This document shows positions 56,134 through 64,000 of a stretch of DNA of 64,000 nt, piece after piece. Positions within the stretch are counted from its first letter, which is position 1. Each line of letters opens with the position of its first letter. The position numbers were made by a program, and so were the translations under genes. Below the pieces are notes generated by a model. The model saw only the letters and a list, made by a program, of their open reading frames with translations. It did no database searches and was not told where the DNA came from. Origin of the DNA: Flavobacterium fluviale (lineage in GTDB: Bacteria; Bacteroidota; Bacteroidia; Flavobacteriales; Flavobacteriaceae); NCBI RefSeq assembly GCF_003312915.1, contig NZ_CP030261.1, forward strand, positions 372,001-436,000, written 5' to 3'.

Positions 56134-58236
56134 ATGCCCTCCAAAAAATACCTTCTTTTTTTCTTTATTCTTTTTATTTCTAAAAACATTTTAGCACAGG
56201 AAAAAGAAGTTCAAAATATTGATTCTTTCAAAACCCAAAAACTGAATGAAGTTTTAATAAGTCCGCTCCATATTAACCGAGATTTACAAAACAGCCCTGC
56301 TTCTATTGGCATTTTATCCGAAAAAGAATTACTTCGAAATAACACTACAGACATTAGCAATGTAATTAATACTATTCCAGGCGTTTTTATGCAATCGTCA
56401 AATATTACTACAACCCGAATTTCGATTCGAGGTATTGGCGCCAGAACTCCTTACGGAACAAATAAAATTAGAGCTTTTTACGGAAGCATTCCGCTAACAT
56501 CTGGAAACAGTGAAACGGTAATTGACGATATCGATCTTCAAAACATTAATCAGATTGAAGTTATAAAAGGACCGCTTTCGAGTATTTATGGCGCAGGATT
56601 GGGCGGTGCGATTTTAATTTCACCACAAACCTTAAAAAATGGGCAGTATCAAGCTGAAGTAAGTTCTGTTTTTGGTTCTTTTGGATTACTGAAAAACAGA
56701 GTCAGTTTTGATTTGAATGAAAAAAGCTCTTCTGTAAGTCTGAATTATCACAATTTAAAAACAGACGGCTGGCGCGAAAACAGCGCCTATAATCGTGAAG
56801 GAATTACACTTTCTGGAGAATTATTCCGAAAGAAAAACAGCAAACTCACTTATTTTTCTAATTATACTTATTTGAAAGCTTATATTCCAAGTTCCATAAA
56901 CAAAACGGCTTTCGACAATAATCCGCAGTCGGGCGCACCAACTTGGGTTGCTTCGAAAGGTTTTAAAGAATATAAATCGACTCTCGGCGGATTAGCTTAT
57001 GATTTCAAAATAAACGATCACCTCACCAATTCGACTTCTGTTTTTATCAATTATAAAGACAGCAACGAACCTCGTCCTTTTGACGTTTTACGCCAATATA
57101 CTTTTGCATCGGGTGTCAGAACTCAATTTTCTGGTGATTTTACAATTGGAAAAATTAAAAATCAATTTATTGGCGGAATTGAATATTTCAGGGATAATTA
57201 CAGTGGTAATACTTTCGAAAATCTCTATCAGCAAAATAATGGAAACGGAAGTTTACAAGGCGATCAGCTTACGGCAACCGATCAAAAAAGACATTTTTAC
57301 AATATTTTTTCGCAAATTAGGACTTTACTTTCCGATCAATTTGAAATTCAAGCAGGATTAAATTACAACAAAACCAAATTTAAACTGCAAAATGATTTTC
57401 CCGTTTCGGCGAATGATCCGAAGGAAAAATACAGTTATGATGGAATTTTTTCACCGCAGCTTTCTTTTTTATACAAACCGAATGAAGTTCGCACTTTTTA
57501 CTTTTCTGTAAGCCGAGGATTTTCTCTTCCTGCAACCGAAGAAACTTTAACCTCAACAGGAAACATTAATCCCGACATTAAACCTGAAACGGGTTATAAT
57601 TTTGAATTGGGCGGAAAATTGCATTTTTTCAACAAAAAATTGTATACTCAAATTGCCGTTTACCGAATGGAAATTAAAGATTTATTGGTTGCGAAAAGAA
57701 TTGGCGACGACCAATACGAAGGTGTAAATGCTGGAAAAACTTTTCATGAAGGAATCGAAATTTCACTCAACCACAATTGGCTAATTAATTCCATTTTCAA
57801 TTTAAGTTCTTATATCGGAGCATCGATTGGAAATTATGAATTTAAGGAATTTGTTGATAATGGAAATGATTTTTCTGGAAACAAATTAACCGGAGTTCCT
57901 GCCAATACAGCAAGCGCTGGTTTTACCTTAAATACGAGTTCAGGATTTTACTTTACAGCCGATTTTCAGTTTACTGACAAAATTCCGCTAAATGATTCTA
58001 ACGCAGACTTTTCTGACTCTTATACTTTATTAAATTTAAAAACTGGTTATCAATTCGAAATTTTATCGGGTTTAAAAGCTCATATTGATGCTGGCGTAAA
58101 TAATGTCACAAACGAAAAGTACGCTTCGATGATTTTGACCAACGCGACCGCAGTAGGAAATGCACAGCCAAGATTTTATTATCCCGGATTACCAATAAAT
58201 TATTTCGGAATTATCTCACTAAATTACTTATTTTAG
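56134..58236 (+). CDS. TonB-dependent receptor
   Basis: 700-residue outer-membrane receptor. Signal peptide ends SKNILAQ (about 21). There is no carboxypeptidase-like domain: the plug starts directly, with NTIPGVFMQSSNITTTRISI-RGIGARTPYGTNKIRAFY, then QIEVIKGPLSSIYGAGLGGA, and a 22-strand-type barrel ends INYFGIISLNYLF. The size and plain plug favour a siderophore, haem or vitamin receptor rather than a SusC-type glycan transporter. The ligand is unknown and I see no Fur box that I can defend. A small gene follows after 22 bp. Confidence 0.9.
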   Translation: MPSKKYLLFFFILFISKNILAQEKEVQNIDSFKTQKLNEVLISPLHINRDLQNSPASIGILSEKELLRNNTTDISNVINTIPGVFMQSSNITTTRISIRGIGARTPYGTNKIRAFYGSIPLTSGNSETVIDDIDLQNINQIEVIKGPLSSIYGAGLGGAILISPQTLKNGQYQAEVSSVFGSFGLLKNRVSFDLNEKSSSVSLNYHNLKTDGWRENSAYNREGITLSGELFRKKNSKLTYFSNYTYLKAYIPSSINKTAFDNNPQSGAPTWVASKGFKEYKSTLGGLAYDFKINDHLTNSTSVFINYKDSNEPRPFDVLRQYTFASGVRTQFSGDFTIGKIKNQFIGGIEYFRDNYSGNTFENLYQQNNGNGSLQGDQLTATDQKRHFYNIFSQIRTLLSDQFEIQAGLNYNKTKFKLQNDFPVSANDPKEKYSYDGIFSPQLSFLYKPNEVRTFYFSVSRGFSLPATEETLTSTGNINPDIKPETGYNFELGGKLHFFNKKLYTQIAVYRMEIKDLLVAKRIGDDQYEGVNAGKTFHEGIEISLNHNWLINSIFNLSSYIGASIGNYEFKEFVDNGNDFSGNKLTGVPANTASAGFTLNTSSGFYFTADFQFTDKIPLNDSNADFSDSYTLLNLKTGYQFEILSGLKAHIDAGVNNVTNEKYASMILTNATAVGNAQPRFYYPGLPINYFGIISLNYLF

Positions 58237-58258
58237 CAGAGTATTTAATACCACAAAG

Positions 58259-58810
58259 ATGCCGTCTGAATTGCAAAAAAAATTGGATTATGTAAATGCT
58301 TATCGGGAAAATCGTCTCATAGCTGCACAGGATATTTTAGAAAACCCATCACTTTTTGGTGAATTGGTTTCAATTTGTTTTACCCCATCAGACAAAAATA
58401 ATCATAAAGCCTGCTGGATTTTAGAATTTGTTTCTTACGAAGAATTACTTTGGCTTCAGCCTCATCTCGATTTTTTCTGTTCCAATTTGAAAGTTTTAAA
58501 AGATGAAAGTTCGCTTCGCCCAATTGCAAAAGTGGTACAGCTTCTTATAAAATCGCATTACAAGAAAAACGAAAACTGTATTAAACTTTCTGAAGAAAAT
58601 TTACAAGACTGCATAGAAGCTTCTTTCGACTGGTTAATTACCGACGTTAAAGTTGCTACGAAAGCCTACTCAATCCGTACTTTATATATTTTAGGAAATC
58701 ACTATGACTGGATTCATCCAGAACTTAAGGTTATAATTGACAAGGATTATGCAGATCATTCTGCCGCTTATAAAGCCGTAGCAAAAGAAGTTTTAAAAAA
58801 AATAAAATAG
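58259..58810 (+). CDS. Hypothetical helical-repeat protein
   Basis: 183 residues, predicted almost entirely alpha-helical, with no signal peptide, so cytoplasmic. It has repeating helix pairs (ACWILEFVSYEELLWLQPHL, KVATKAYSIRTLYILGNHYD) resembling HEAT/ARM repeats. From memory, relatives in Flavobacterium are sometimes named adenylosuccinate lyase, but the length (real PurB is about 450 residues) and the missing SSAMPYKRN-type signature argue against it. It follows the TonB receptor gene by 22 bp and is probably co-transcribed. Confidence 0.7.
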   Translation: MPSELQKKLDYVNAYRENRLIAAQDILENPSLFGELVSICFTPSDKNNHKACWILEFVSYEELLWLQPHLDFFCSNLKVLKDESSLRPIAKVVQLLIKSHYKKNENCIKLSEENLQDCIEASFDWLITDVKVATKAYSIRTLYILGNHYDWIHPELKVIIDKDYADHSAAYKAVAKEVLKKIK

Positions 58811-58815
58811 GTTTT

Positions 58816-58949
58816 GCCACAGATTAAAAGGATTAGAATGATTTATACTTTCTTTTTTCACCACAAATTTTTAACAAAATGCAATTCTTATAAATTCGTG
58901 TAATCCGTGGCAACTTAAAAAATCTTTTTTAATCCTTTTAATCTGTGGC
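58816..58949. repeat. Palindromic intergenic repeat (CCACAGATTAAAAGGATTA type)
   Basis: Perfect 20-bp inverted repeat: 58816-58835 (gccacagattaaaaggatta) with 58930-58949. Inside are further partial copies (caccacaaattt about 58860, aaattcgtgtaatccgtggc about 58892-58911). From memory, this sequence type is frequent in Bacteroidota intergenic DNA. It lies between the helical-repeat gene and the purK promoter. Confidence 0.8.
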
Positions 58950-58962
58950 GGAAAAACTAAAT

Positions 58963-58993
58963 TTTGGCTAAAAAAGATTAAAAGGTATCTTTG
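58963..58993 (+). promoter_or_regulatory. Consensus promoter of purK (purKE)
   Basis: TTTG (58963-58966), 19 nt, TATCTTTG (58986-58993): a complete Bacteroidota promoter, giving a leader of about 12 nt before the purK ATG. Confidence 0.85.
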
Positions 58994-59010
58994 CAAAAAC
59001 ACAACACAAA

Positions 59011-60165
59011 ATGAATTATTTTTCTTCTGATTTTAAATTAGGAATATTAGGCGGCGGACAATTGGGTAAAATGCTTTTGTCTGACACCAGAAAATTTGAC
59101 ATACAAACTTATGTTTTAGATCCAAGCGATGAAGCACCGAGCAAAATTGCCTGCAATAAATTCTTTCAAGGCGATTTGATGGATTATGAAACGGTTTACA
59201 ATTTTGGAAAACAAGTCGATGTTTTGACTTTCGAAATCGAATTGGTAAATCTTGAAGCTTTAACGCAATTGGAAAACGAAGGTGTAAAAGTATATCCGTC
59301 TCCAAAAACTTTAAAAGGAATTCAGAATAAAGGAACTCAAAAAGATTTTTATACCGAAAGTAATATCCCAACGGCATCCTATCTACGTTTTGATAGTCCA
59401 GCACATTTGCAAAAATCAGTTGGAAACAATGAAATCACAATTCCGTTTGTTTGGAAATGCACTGAATTTGGTTACGACGGAAATGGCGTAAAAGTAATTC
59501 GTCAAATTTCTGATATGGATGATTTACCAAATGTAGAATGCATTGCAGAAACCATGGTTCCTTTCAAAAATGAATTGGCGGTAATTGTGGTAAGAAATCC
59601 ATCTGGAGAAATTAAGACGTATCCGGTTGTAGAAATGGAATTCCACCCAGAAGCAAATCAGGTTGAATACGTGATCTGCCCTGCAAGAATCGACGAAAAA
59701 GTAGCCGAAAAAGCCCGAGCAATTGCTTTAAATGTTTCTGAAAAATTCAATCACGTTGGACTTTTAGCTGTAGAAATGTTCCAAACCAACGAAGATGAGA
59801 TTTTAGTGAATGAAGTGGCTCCACGTCCGCACAATTCTGGACATTACTCAATTGAGGCAAGTTACACTTCTCAATTCGAAAATCATTTACGTGCTATTTT
59901 AGATCTTCCTTTAGGAAATACAGACAGTAAAGTGGCCGGAATAATGGTAAATTTAGTAGGCGCCGAAGGTTTTTCTGGAGATGTTGTTTACGAAAACATC
60001 GAAACTATTTTAGGATGGAACGGCGTTACTCCTCATATTTACGGTAAAAAACAAACGCGTCCTTTCAGAAAAATGGGCCACGTAACCATAGTAAATGAAA
60101 ATGTGGTTGAAGCAAGACGAATTGCAGAAGATGTTAAGAATACTATTAGAGTAATTTCTCAATAG
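59011..60165 (+). CDS. purK: N5-carboxyaminoimidazole ribonucleotide synthase
   Basis: ATP-grasp enzyme that carboxylates AIR to N5-CAIR in purine synthesis. The 384 residues show the N-terminal GILGGGQLGKMLLSDTRKFD, ATP-grasp segments IPFVWKCTEFGYDGNGVKVI and VNEVAPRPHNSGHYSIEASY, and C-terminal GHVTIVNENVVEARRIAED. It is followed by purE, which uses its product, 76 bp downstream with a repeat between them. Confidence 0.96.
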   Translation: MNYFSSDFKLGILGGGQLGKMLLSDTRKFDIQTYVLDPSDEAPSKIACNKFFQGDLMDYETVYNFGKQVDVLTFEIELVNLEALTQLENEGVKVYPSPKTLKGIQNKGTQKDFYTESNIPTASYLRFDSPAHLQKSVGNNEITIPFVWKCTEFGYDGNGVKVIRQISDMDDLPNVECIAETMVPFKNELAVIVVRNPSGEIKTYPVVEMEFHPEANQVEYVICPARIDEKVAEKARAIALNVSEKFNHVGLLAVEMFQTNEDEILVNEVAPRPHNSGHYSIEASYTSQFENHLRAILDLPLGNTDSKVAGIMVNLVGAEGFSGDVVYENIETILGWNGVTPHIYGKKQTRPFRKMGHVTIVNENVVEARRIAEDVKNTIRVISQ

Positions 60166-60217
60166 TTTTCAGTCGCAGTTTTCAGTTTTCAACAACTTGA
60201 AACCTGAAACCTCAAAC
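60164..60217. repeat. Palindromic intergenic repeat (GTTTCAGGTTTCAAG family) between purK and purE
   Basis: agttttcagtcgcagttttc (about 60164-60183) faces acttgaaacctgaaacctca (about 60195-60214). It lies inside the purKE operon, so any terminator effect would reduce purE relative to purK. Confidence 0.6.
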
Positions 60218-60241
60218 AAACCAAATTAAAAAAAAAATAAA

Positions 60242-60724
60242 ATGAGCAAAGTAGCTATTATAATGGGAAGCATCTCAGACATGCCAGTCATGCAGGATGC
60301 CATCGACATACTAAAACAATTCAATGTAGAAGTTGAAGTAGATATTGTTTCGGCACACAGAACTCCGGAAAAATTATTCGATTTCAGTAAAAATGCACAT
60401 ACACGCGGGATTTCGGTAATTATTGCCGGAGCTGGAGGCGCTGCGCATTTACCTGGAATGGTCGCTTCAATGTCACCACTTCCTGTAATTGGAGTTCCTG
60501 TAAAATCTAGTAATTCTATTGATGGCTGGGATTCGGTATTATCGATTCTGCAAATGCCGGGCGGAGTTCCTGTCGCAACTGTGGCACTAAACGGAGCAAA
60601 AAATGCCGGAATTTTAGCAGCACAAATCATCGGAAGTCATGATAAAAAAGTGCTTGATACGATTATTTCTTATAAAGAAGAATTGAAAGCCGCGGTTAAT
60701 AAAGCTGCAGAAGGATTGAAATAG
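60242..60724 (+). CDS. purE: N5-carboxyaminoimidazole ribonucleotide mutase (class I PurE)
   Basis: Moves the carboxyl group of N5-CAIR to C4, giving CAIR. The 160 residues include MGSISDMPVMQDAIDILKQF, VSAHRTPEKLFDFSKNAHTR and the AGAGGAAHLPGMVASMSPLP active-site loop with the class I His. Class I PurE requires PurK, which is present upstream. Confidence 0.97.
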   Translation: MSKVAIIMGSISDMPVMQDAIDILKQFNVEVEVDIVSAHRTPEKLFDFSKNAHTRGISVIIAGAGGAAHLPGMVASMSPLPVIGVPVKSSNSIDGWDSVLSILQMPGGVPVATVALNGAKNAGILAAQIIGSHDKKVLDTIISYKEELKAAVNKAAEGLK

Positions 60725-60730
60725 TTTACA

Positions 60731-60771
60731 GTTTTCAGTCACAGTTTTGAGTATAAACTGTGACTGAAAAC
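60731..60771. repeat. Perfect palindrome after purE
   Basis: 17-bp perfect stem (gttttcagtcacagttt at 60731-60747 with 60755-60771) and 7-nt loop, between convergent genes. There is no T-run, so it is a weak terminator at best. It shares the gttttcagtc word with the repeat at 60164. Confidence 0.75.
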
Positions 60772-60789
60772 CGCGACTAAAAAATTAAA

Positions 60790-61458
60790 TTACGCTTCAT
60801 CTTCCACTTCCTCCAAAACAGATTCAAATTCAGATTCTTGTATATCATCTTTATTGATCCAATTTTCTGAAGTAACCAAATTGTAATTTATATTATCTTC
60901 AGTTGTCAATTCCCAAATAATACTTTCGGCTTCAGGAAATGGAATGTTTTGAGAAATTTGATTTTCGAATAATCTCTTAATAAGATTTCTATCAGACAAA
61001 CCTTTATTCAATAATTTCAATACATTTTCGGAAGTTAACTTTTGCACTTCGCCCTCAGTTGGTGTCATAGAAAAATGAACAATCGAAGCTTTTGCATTCG
61101 GAAATTTCCCATTGTAAGCTTTAAAAAGTAATTGATTAACATGAAACAAAGTTCCTTGCATGTGTATTTCTGGATATTCTTCACAAACTTTATCTATTAA
61201 CATATTGTTCGATATCTGTTCAATCTGTCCATCACTTAATTGCTCTCCTAATTTATATTCTAAAACAATCTGGGCAGCTTCGTTAGGCTCGTAATCAGAA
61301 ATAGCCATTTCTAATAATTCTGGTAAACTCGATTTATCTGCTGTCGCTCCGTCAGGATAATTGAATTTTTCTAATAAGGCAATCAAATCTTCATCAGACC
61401 AATATCCTTCCACTTCATTTACCGTATCAATATTATTTATTACAATTTGATAATTCAT
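60790..61458 (-). CDS. Hypothetical acidic cytoplasmic protein
   Basis: 222 residues, family not recognised. No signal peptide or membrane segment. Strongly acidic, with an especially acidic tail (ESEFESVLEEVEDEA). The N-terminal MNYQIVINNIDTVNEVEGYW-SDEDLIALLEKFNYPDG and the repeated short helices suggest a soluble helical protein. No catalytic motif is visible. It lies convergent with purE and divergent from the M3 peptidase gene. Confidence 0.65.
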   Translation of the reverse strand: MNYQIVINNIDTVNEVEGYWSDEDLIALLEKFNYPDGATADKSSLPELLEMAISDYEPNEAAQIVLEYKLGEQLSDGQIEQISNNMLIDKVCEEYPEIHMQGTLFHVNQLLFKAYNGKFPNAKASIVHFSMTPTEGEVQKLTSENVLKLLNKGLSDRNLIKRLFENQISQNIPFPEAESIIWELTTEDNINYNLVTSENWINKDDIQESEFESVLEEVEDEA

Positions 61459-61628
61459 ATCTTTTTATTTTTATAATTATGATCAGCATTTTATATGCTA
61501 AATCCTATTTTCTCAATTTACGCTTTTAAAACCGTCTGCAGGAATAAATAACATATCTATAACACAATTTAAGAGGATTTTATGCCGAGAATCGATTTTG
61601 TTTAGATGATTACATTTTTATAAATTGC

Positions 61629-61636
61629 TATCTTTG
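61629..61636 (+). promoter_or_regulatory. -7 promoter box of the M3 peptidase gene (TATCTTTG)
   Basis: Exact TAnnTTTG match, 45 nt before the ATG. A TTTG exists upstream but its spacing (28 nt) is too long. Confidence 0.45.
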
Positions 61637-61681
61637 GAATTCAAAAATTTGACTTCAATTAATAAAAAATAGTATATCATA

Positions 61682-63709
61682 ATGAGTGTTTTACTTTCAA
61701 AATTTATAACGAAACATAATACTGCCCCTTTTTCTCAAATTAAAATCGAAGACTACGTTCCGTCTTTTCAAGAAGGAATTGCTTTGGCGAAAGCCGAAAT
61801 TGATGCAATCGTAAATAATCCGGACGCGCCAACTTTTGAAAACACAATTGTGGCGATGGACTTTTCAGGCGATATTTTAGATCGCCTTTCGAGTATTTTT
61901 TTCAATTTGAATTCGGCTGAAACCAATGACGAAATGCAGAAAATTGCTCAGGAAGTTTCACCTCTTCTTTCAGAATTTGGAAATGACATTCGCTTAAATG
62001 CCGATTTGTTTGCGAGAGTAAAAGCAGTTTACGGTCAAAAAGATAGTTTGAATCTCAACGCAGAGCAAACGACTTTATTAGACAAAAAATATAAAAGTTT
62101 TTCTAGAAACGGAGCTAATTTACCTGAAGACAAGAAAAATCAGTTAAGAGAAATTGACAAAGAATTATCTAAGTTGAGTTTACAGTTTGGCGAAAATGTT
62201 TTGGCGGAAACTAACAACTTCGAATTACATTTAACCAATGAAAAAGATTTATCAGGTTTACCAGAAGGAACAATCGAAGCCGCTAGATTATTAGCTAAAA
62301 ACCAAGAAAAAGAAGGCTGGATTTTCACTTTAGATCACCCAAGTTATGTTCCGTTTTTGACTTATGCAGATAATCGCGAATTGCGTAAAAAAATGGCTAT
62401 TGCTTTTGGAGCAAAAGCATTTCAGAATAATGAATTCGACAATCAGGAAAATGTTTTAAAAATTGCGAAACTGCGTTTTGAAAGAGCCAATTTATTAGGT
62501 TATAAAACTCACGCACATTTTGTTCTGGAAGAAAGAATGGCCGAAAGCCCAGAGAAAGTTTTCTCTTTCTTAAATGATTTATTAGCAAAAGCAAAACCAG
62601 CAGCTCAAAAAGAGTTTGCAGAATTAACCGCTTTCGCGAAAGAACTGGACGGAATCGAACAATTAGAAAAATGGGATGGCGCTTATTATTCAGAAAAATT
62701 AAAACAACAGCTTTTTAATTTAGACGATGAAAAACTGAAACCTTATTTTCAATTAGAAAAAGTATTGGACGGTGCCTTTACAGTTGCCAAAAAATTATAC
62801 GGTTTAACTTTTACGGAAGTTTTTGATATTGATAAATACCACGAAGAAGTTACAACTTATGAAGTAAGAGATGCTGAAAACAATTTAGTTTCTATTTTCT
62901 ACGCTGATTTCTTCCCAAGAAAAGGAAAAAGAAATGGTGCATGGATGACTTCATTCAAATCACAATATGTAAAAGACGGCGTAAACGAAAGACCACACAT
63001 TTCGAATGTTTGTAATTTCACAAAACCAACCGAAACAAAACCTTCATTATTGACTTTTAATGAAGTTACGACACTATTCCACGAATTCGGACATGGTTTA
63101 CACGGAATGCTTGCTGATACAACTTATCCAAGTCTATCTGGAACTTCTGTTTATTGGGATTTTGTAGAATTACCAAGTCAGATTATGGAAAACTGGTGTT
63201 ACGAACCAGAAGCTTTGGCTTTGTTCGCTAAACATTATGAAACGGGAGAAATTATTCCGATTGAATATGTACAAAAAATTAAAGAAAGTGCGAGTTTCCA
63301 AGAAGGTTTGGCAACTTTACGTCAATTAAGTTTCGGACTTTTAGACATGGCTTGGCACGGACAAGATCCAACCAATATTACAGACTTAAAAGCTTTTGAA
63401 ACGGAACAATTTGCCAATACACAATTGTATCCAGATGTAAAAGAAAATGCAATGAGTACGGCTTTTTCGCATATCTTCCAAGGTGGTTATTCTTCAGGAT
63501 ATTACAGCTACAAATGGGCAGAAGTTTTAGATGCAGATGCTTTTGAATACTTTCAGGAAAAAGGGATTTTCAATGAAGAAGTAGCGAAAAAATTCAAAGA
63601 CAATGTTCTTTCTAAAGGAGGAACAGAACATCCTATGACTTTGTACAAACGTTTTAGAGGTCAGGAACCAAAACCGGAAGCGTTATTGAAGAGAGCGGGA
63701 TTGGTTTAA
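61682..63709 (+). CDS. M3 family zinc metallopeptidase (Dcp/OpdA-like)
   Basis: 675 residues, no signal peptide, so cytoplasmic; degrades oligopeptides. The zinc site is His467-Glu468-Phe-Gly-His471 in LFHEFGHGLHGML, with Glu496 in YWDFVELPSQIMENW as third ligand. The long helical N-terminal part (MSVLLSKFITKHNTAPFSQI, LSKLSLQFGENVLAETN) and the C-terminal FSHIFQGGYSSGYYSYKWAE (with Tyr and His residues for substrate binding) are typical. Peptidyl-dipeptidase Dcp is the closest named type; oligopeptidase A is an alternative. Confidence 0.93.
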   Translation: MSVLLSKFITKHNTAPFSQIKIEDYVPSFQEGIALAKAEIDAIVNNPDAPTFENTIVAMDFSGDILDRLSSIFFNLNSAETNDEMQKIAQEVSPLLSEFGNDIRLNADLFARVKAVYGQKDSLNLNAEQTTLLDKKYKSFSRNGANLPEDKKNQLREIDKELSKLSLQFGENVLAETNNFELHLTNEKDLSGLPEGTIEAARLLAKNQEKEGWIFTLDHPSYVPFLTYADNRELRKKMAIAFGAKAFQNNEFDNQENVLKIAKLRFERANLLGYKTHAHFVLEERMAESPEKVFSFLNDLLAKAKPAAQKEFAELTAFAKELDGIEQLEKWDGAYYSEKLKQQLFNLDDEKLKPYFQLEKVLDGAFTVAKKLYGLTFTEVFDIDKYHEEVTTYEVRDAENNLVSIFYADFFPRKGKRNGAWMTSFKSQYVKDGVNERPHISNVCNFTKPTETKPSLLTFNEVTTLFHEFGHGLHGMLADTTYPSLSGTSVYWDFVELPSQIMENWCYEPEALALFAKHYETGEIIPIEYVQKIKESASFQEGLATLRQLSFGLLDMAWHGQDPTNITDLKAFETEQFANTQLYPDVKENAMSTAFSHIFQGGYSSGYYSYKWAEVLDADAFEYFQEKGIFNEEVAKKFKDNVLSKGGTEHPMTLYKRFRGQEPKPEALLKRAGLV

Positions 63710-63716
63710 TATTTAA

Positions 63717-63724
63717 TATCTTTG
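63717..63724 (+). promoter_or_regulatory. -7 promoter box of the zeta-toxin-like gene (TATCTTTG)
   Basis: Exact TAnnTTTG match, 7 nt after the M3 peptidase stop codon and 16 nt before the TTG start. The TTG at 63701-63703 is too near (13 nt) to serve as -33 box. Confidence 0.4.
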
Positions 63725-63740
63725 TATATTATTAAGTCTT

Positions 63741-64000
63741 TTGAAAGAAAAAAATTTATATATAATTGCGGGTTGTAATGGAGCTGGAAAAACAACAGCT
63801 TCATACTCAATCCTGCCTGAAATTTTAGACTGTAAAGAATTTGTAAATGCTGATGAAATCGCAAAAGGTTTATCACCATTTCAACCTGAAACAGTAAGTT
63901 TTGAAGCTGGAAGAATAATGCTTAATCGAATAGATGAGCTATTACAAAAGGAAGTGGACTTTGCTTTTGAGACAACTCTTTCTGCAAAAAGCTATATTTC
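63741..64000 (+). CDS. Zeta-toxin-like P-loop kinase, partial (3' end outside window)
   Basis: The open frame from TTG at 63741 runs off the right edge (86 complete codons). It begins LKEKNLYIIAGCNGAGKTTA with a Walker A motif GCNGAGKT (11-18), followed by CKEFVNADEIAKGLSPFQPE and FAFETTLSAKSY. This is the N-terminal pattern of zeta-toxin/AAA-type small kinases, some of which phosphorylate UDP-N-acetylglucosamine. No ATG exists in frame before the upstream stop at 63714. No epsilon-type antitoxin gene is visible upstream. Confidence 0.8.
   Translation, partial: MKEKNLYIIAGCNGAGKTTASYSILPEILDCKEFVNADEIAKGLSPFQPETVSFEAGRIMLNRIDELLQKEVDFAFETTLSAKSYI

Noticed and set aside
60226..60630. 134-residue minus-strand frame opposite purE
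   Set aside because: Complement of the PurE coding sequence. PurE signatures are complete on the plus strand.

Overview
The window looks like a chromosomal segment of a Flavobacterium-type Bacteroidota. Support comes from strong AT bias, near absence of purine-rich Shine-Dalgarno sequences, promoters of the Bacteroidota form TTTG-N19/20-TAnnTTTG (clearest before rpsL, rplC and purK), a SusC/SusD pair, an S46 dipeptidyl peptidase, a C-minus form of L36, and a citrate synthase, enolase, carA and ribosomal gene order that I associate with Flavobacteriia. It is almost entirely core chromosome. I see no phage, insertion sequence, integron, CRISPR array, rRNA or tRNA.

Layout. 1-1.9 kb: 5' part of recR (cut by the left edge), a CoA-binding protein and a MarC membrane protein. 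1.9-7.9 kb, minus strand: a citrulline hydrolase (CtlX) and a second guanidine-modifying enzyme that could form a short arginine/citrulline degradation route, then citrate synthase, enolase and carA. 8-21.8 kb, minus strand: the fused S10-spc-alpha ribosomal operon from rplC to rplQ, including secY, infA, rpmJ and rpoA, with its own consensus promoter. 22.1-25.6 kb: the str operon rpsL-rpsG-fusA-rpsJ, closed by a terminator and separated from rplC by 405 bp. 25.6-32.2 kb, plus strand: an Omp85-like outer-membrane protein and a SusC/SusD nutrient uptake pair. 32.2-41 kb: mixed housekeeping genes (rlmB, rhomboid protease, rarA, YjjG-type nucleotidase, radC, DUF1287 lipoprotein, mpl). 41.2-49.7 kb: a 2057-residue alpha-2-macroglobulin-like protein convergent with a DPP7-like S46 peptidase. 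50-54.5 kb: small beta-barrel protein, obgE, CNNM/CBS protein, adk, hpt. 54.6-64 kb: sorbosone-dehydrogenase-like lipoprotein, TonB-dependent receptor, purK-purE, M3 peptidase, and the start of a zeta-toxin-like kinase cut by the right edge.

The most unusual observations are: (1) the alpha-2-macroglobulin homologue carries a SusC-style TonB plug-like segment at the position where eukaryotic family members have the protease bait region; (2) structured RNA candidates lie inside the ribosomal operon before rpsD, rpsH and rplQ; (3) intergenic spaces at gene ends hold several families of dispersed palindromic repeats; (4) recR, rlmB and rarA have a -7 promoter box so close to ATG that their mRNAs may be leaderless. 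I found no clear multi-gene undescribed system, and most of the window is ordinary core genome.
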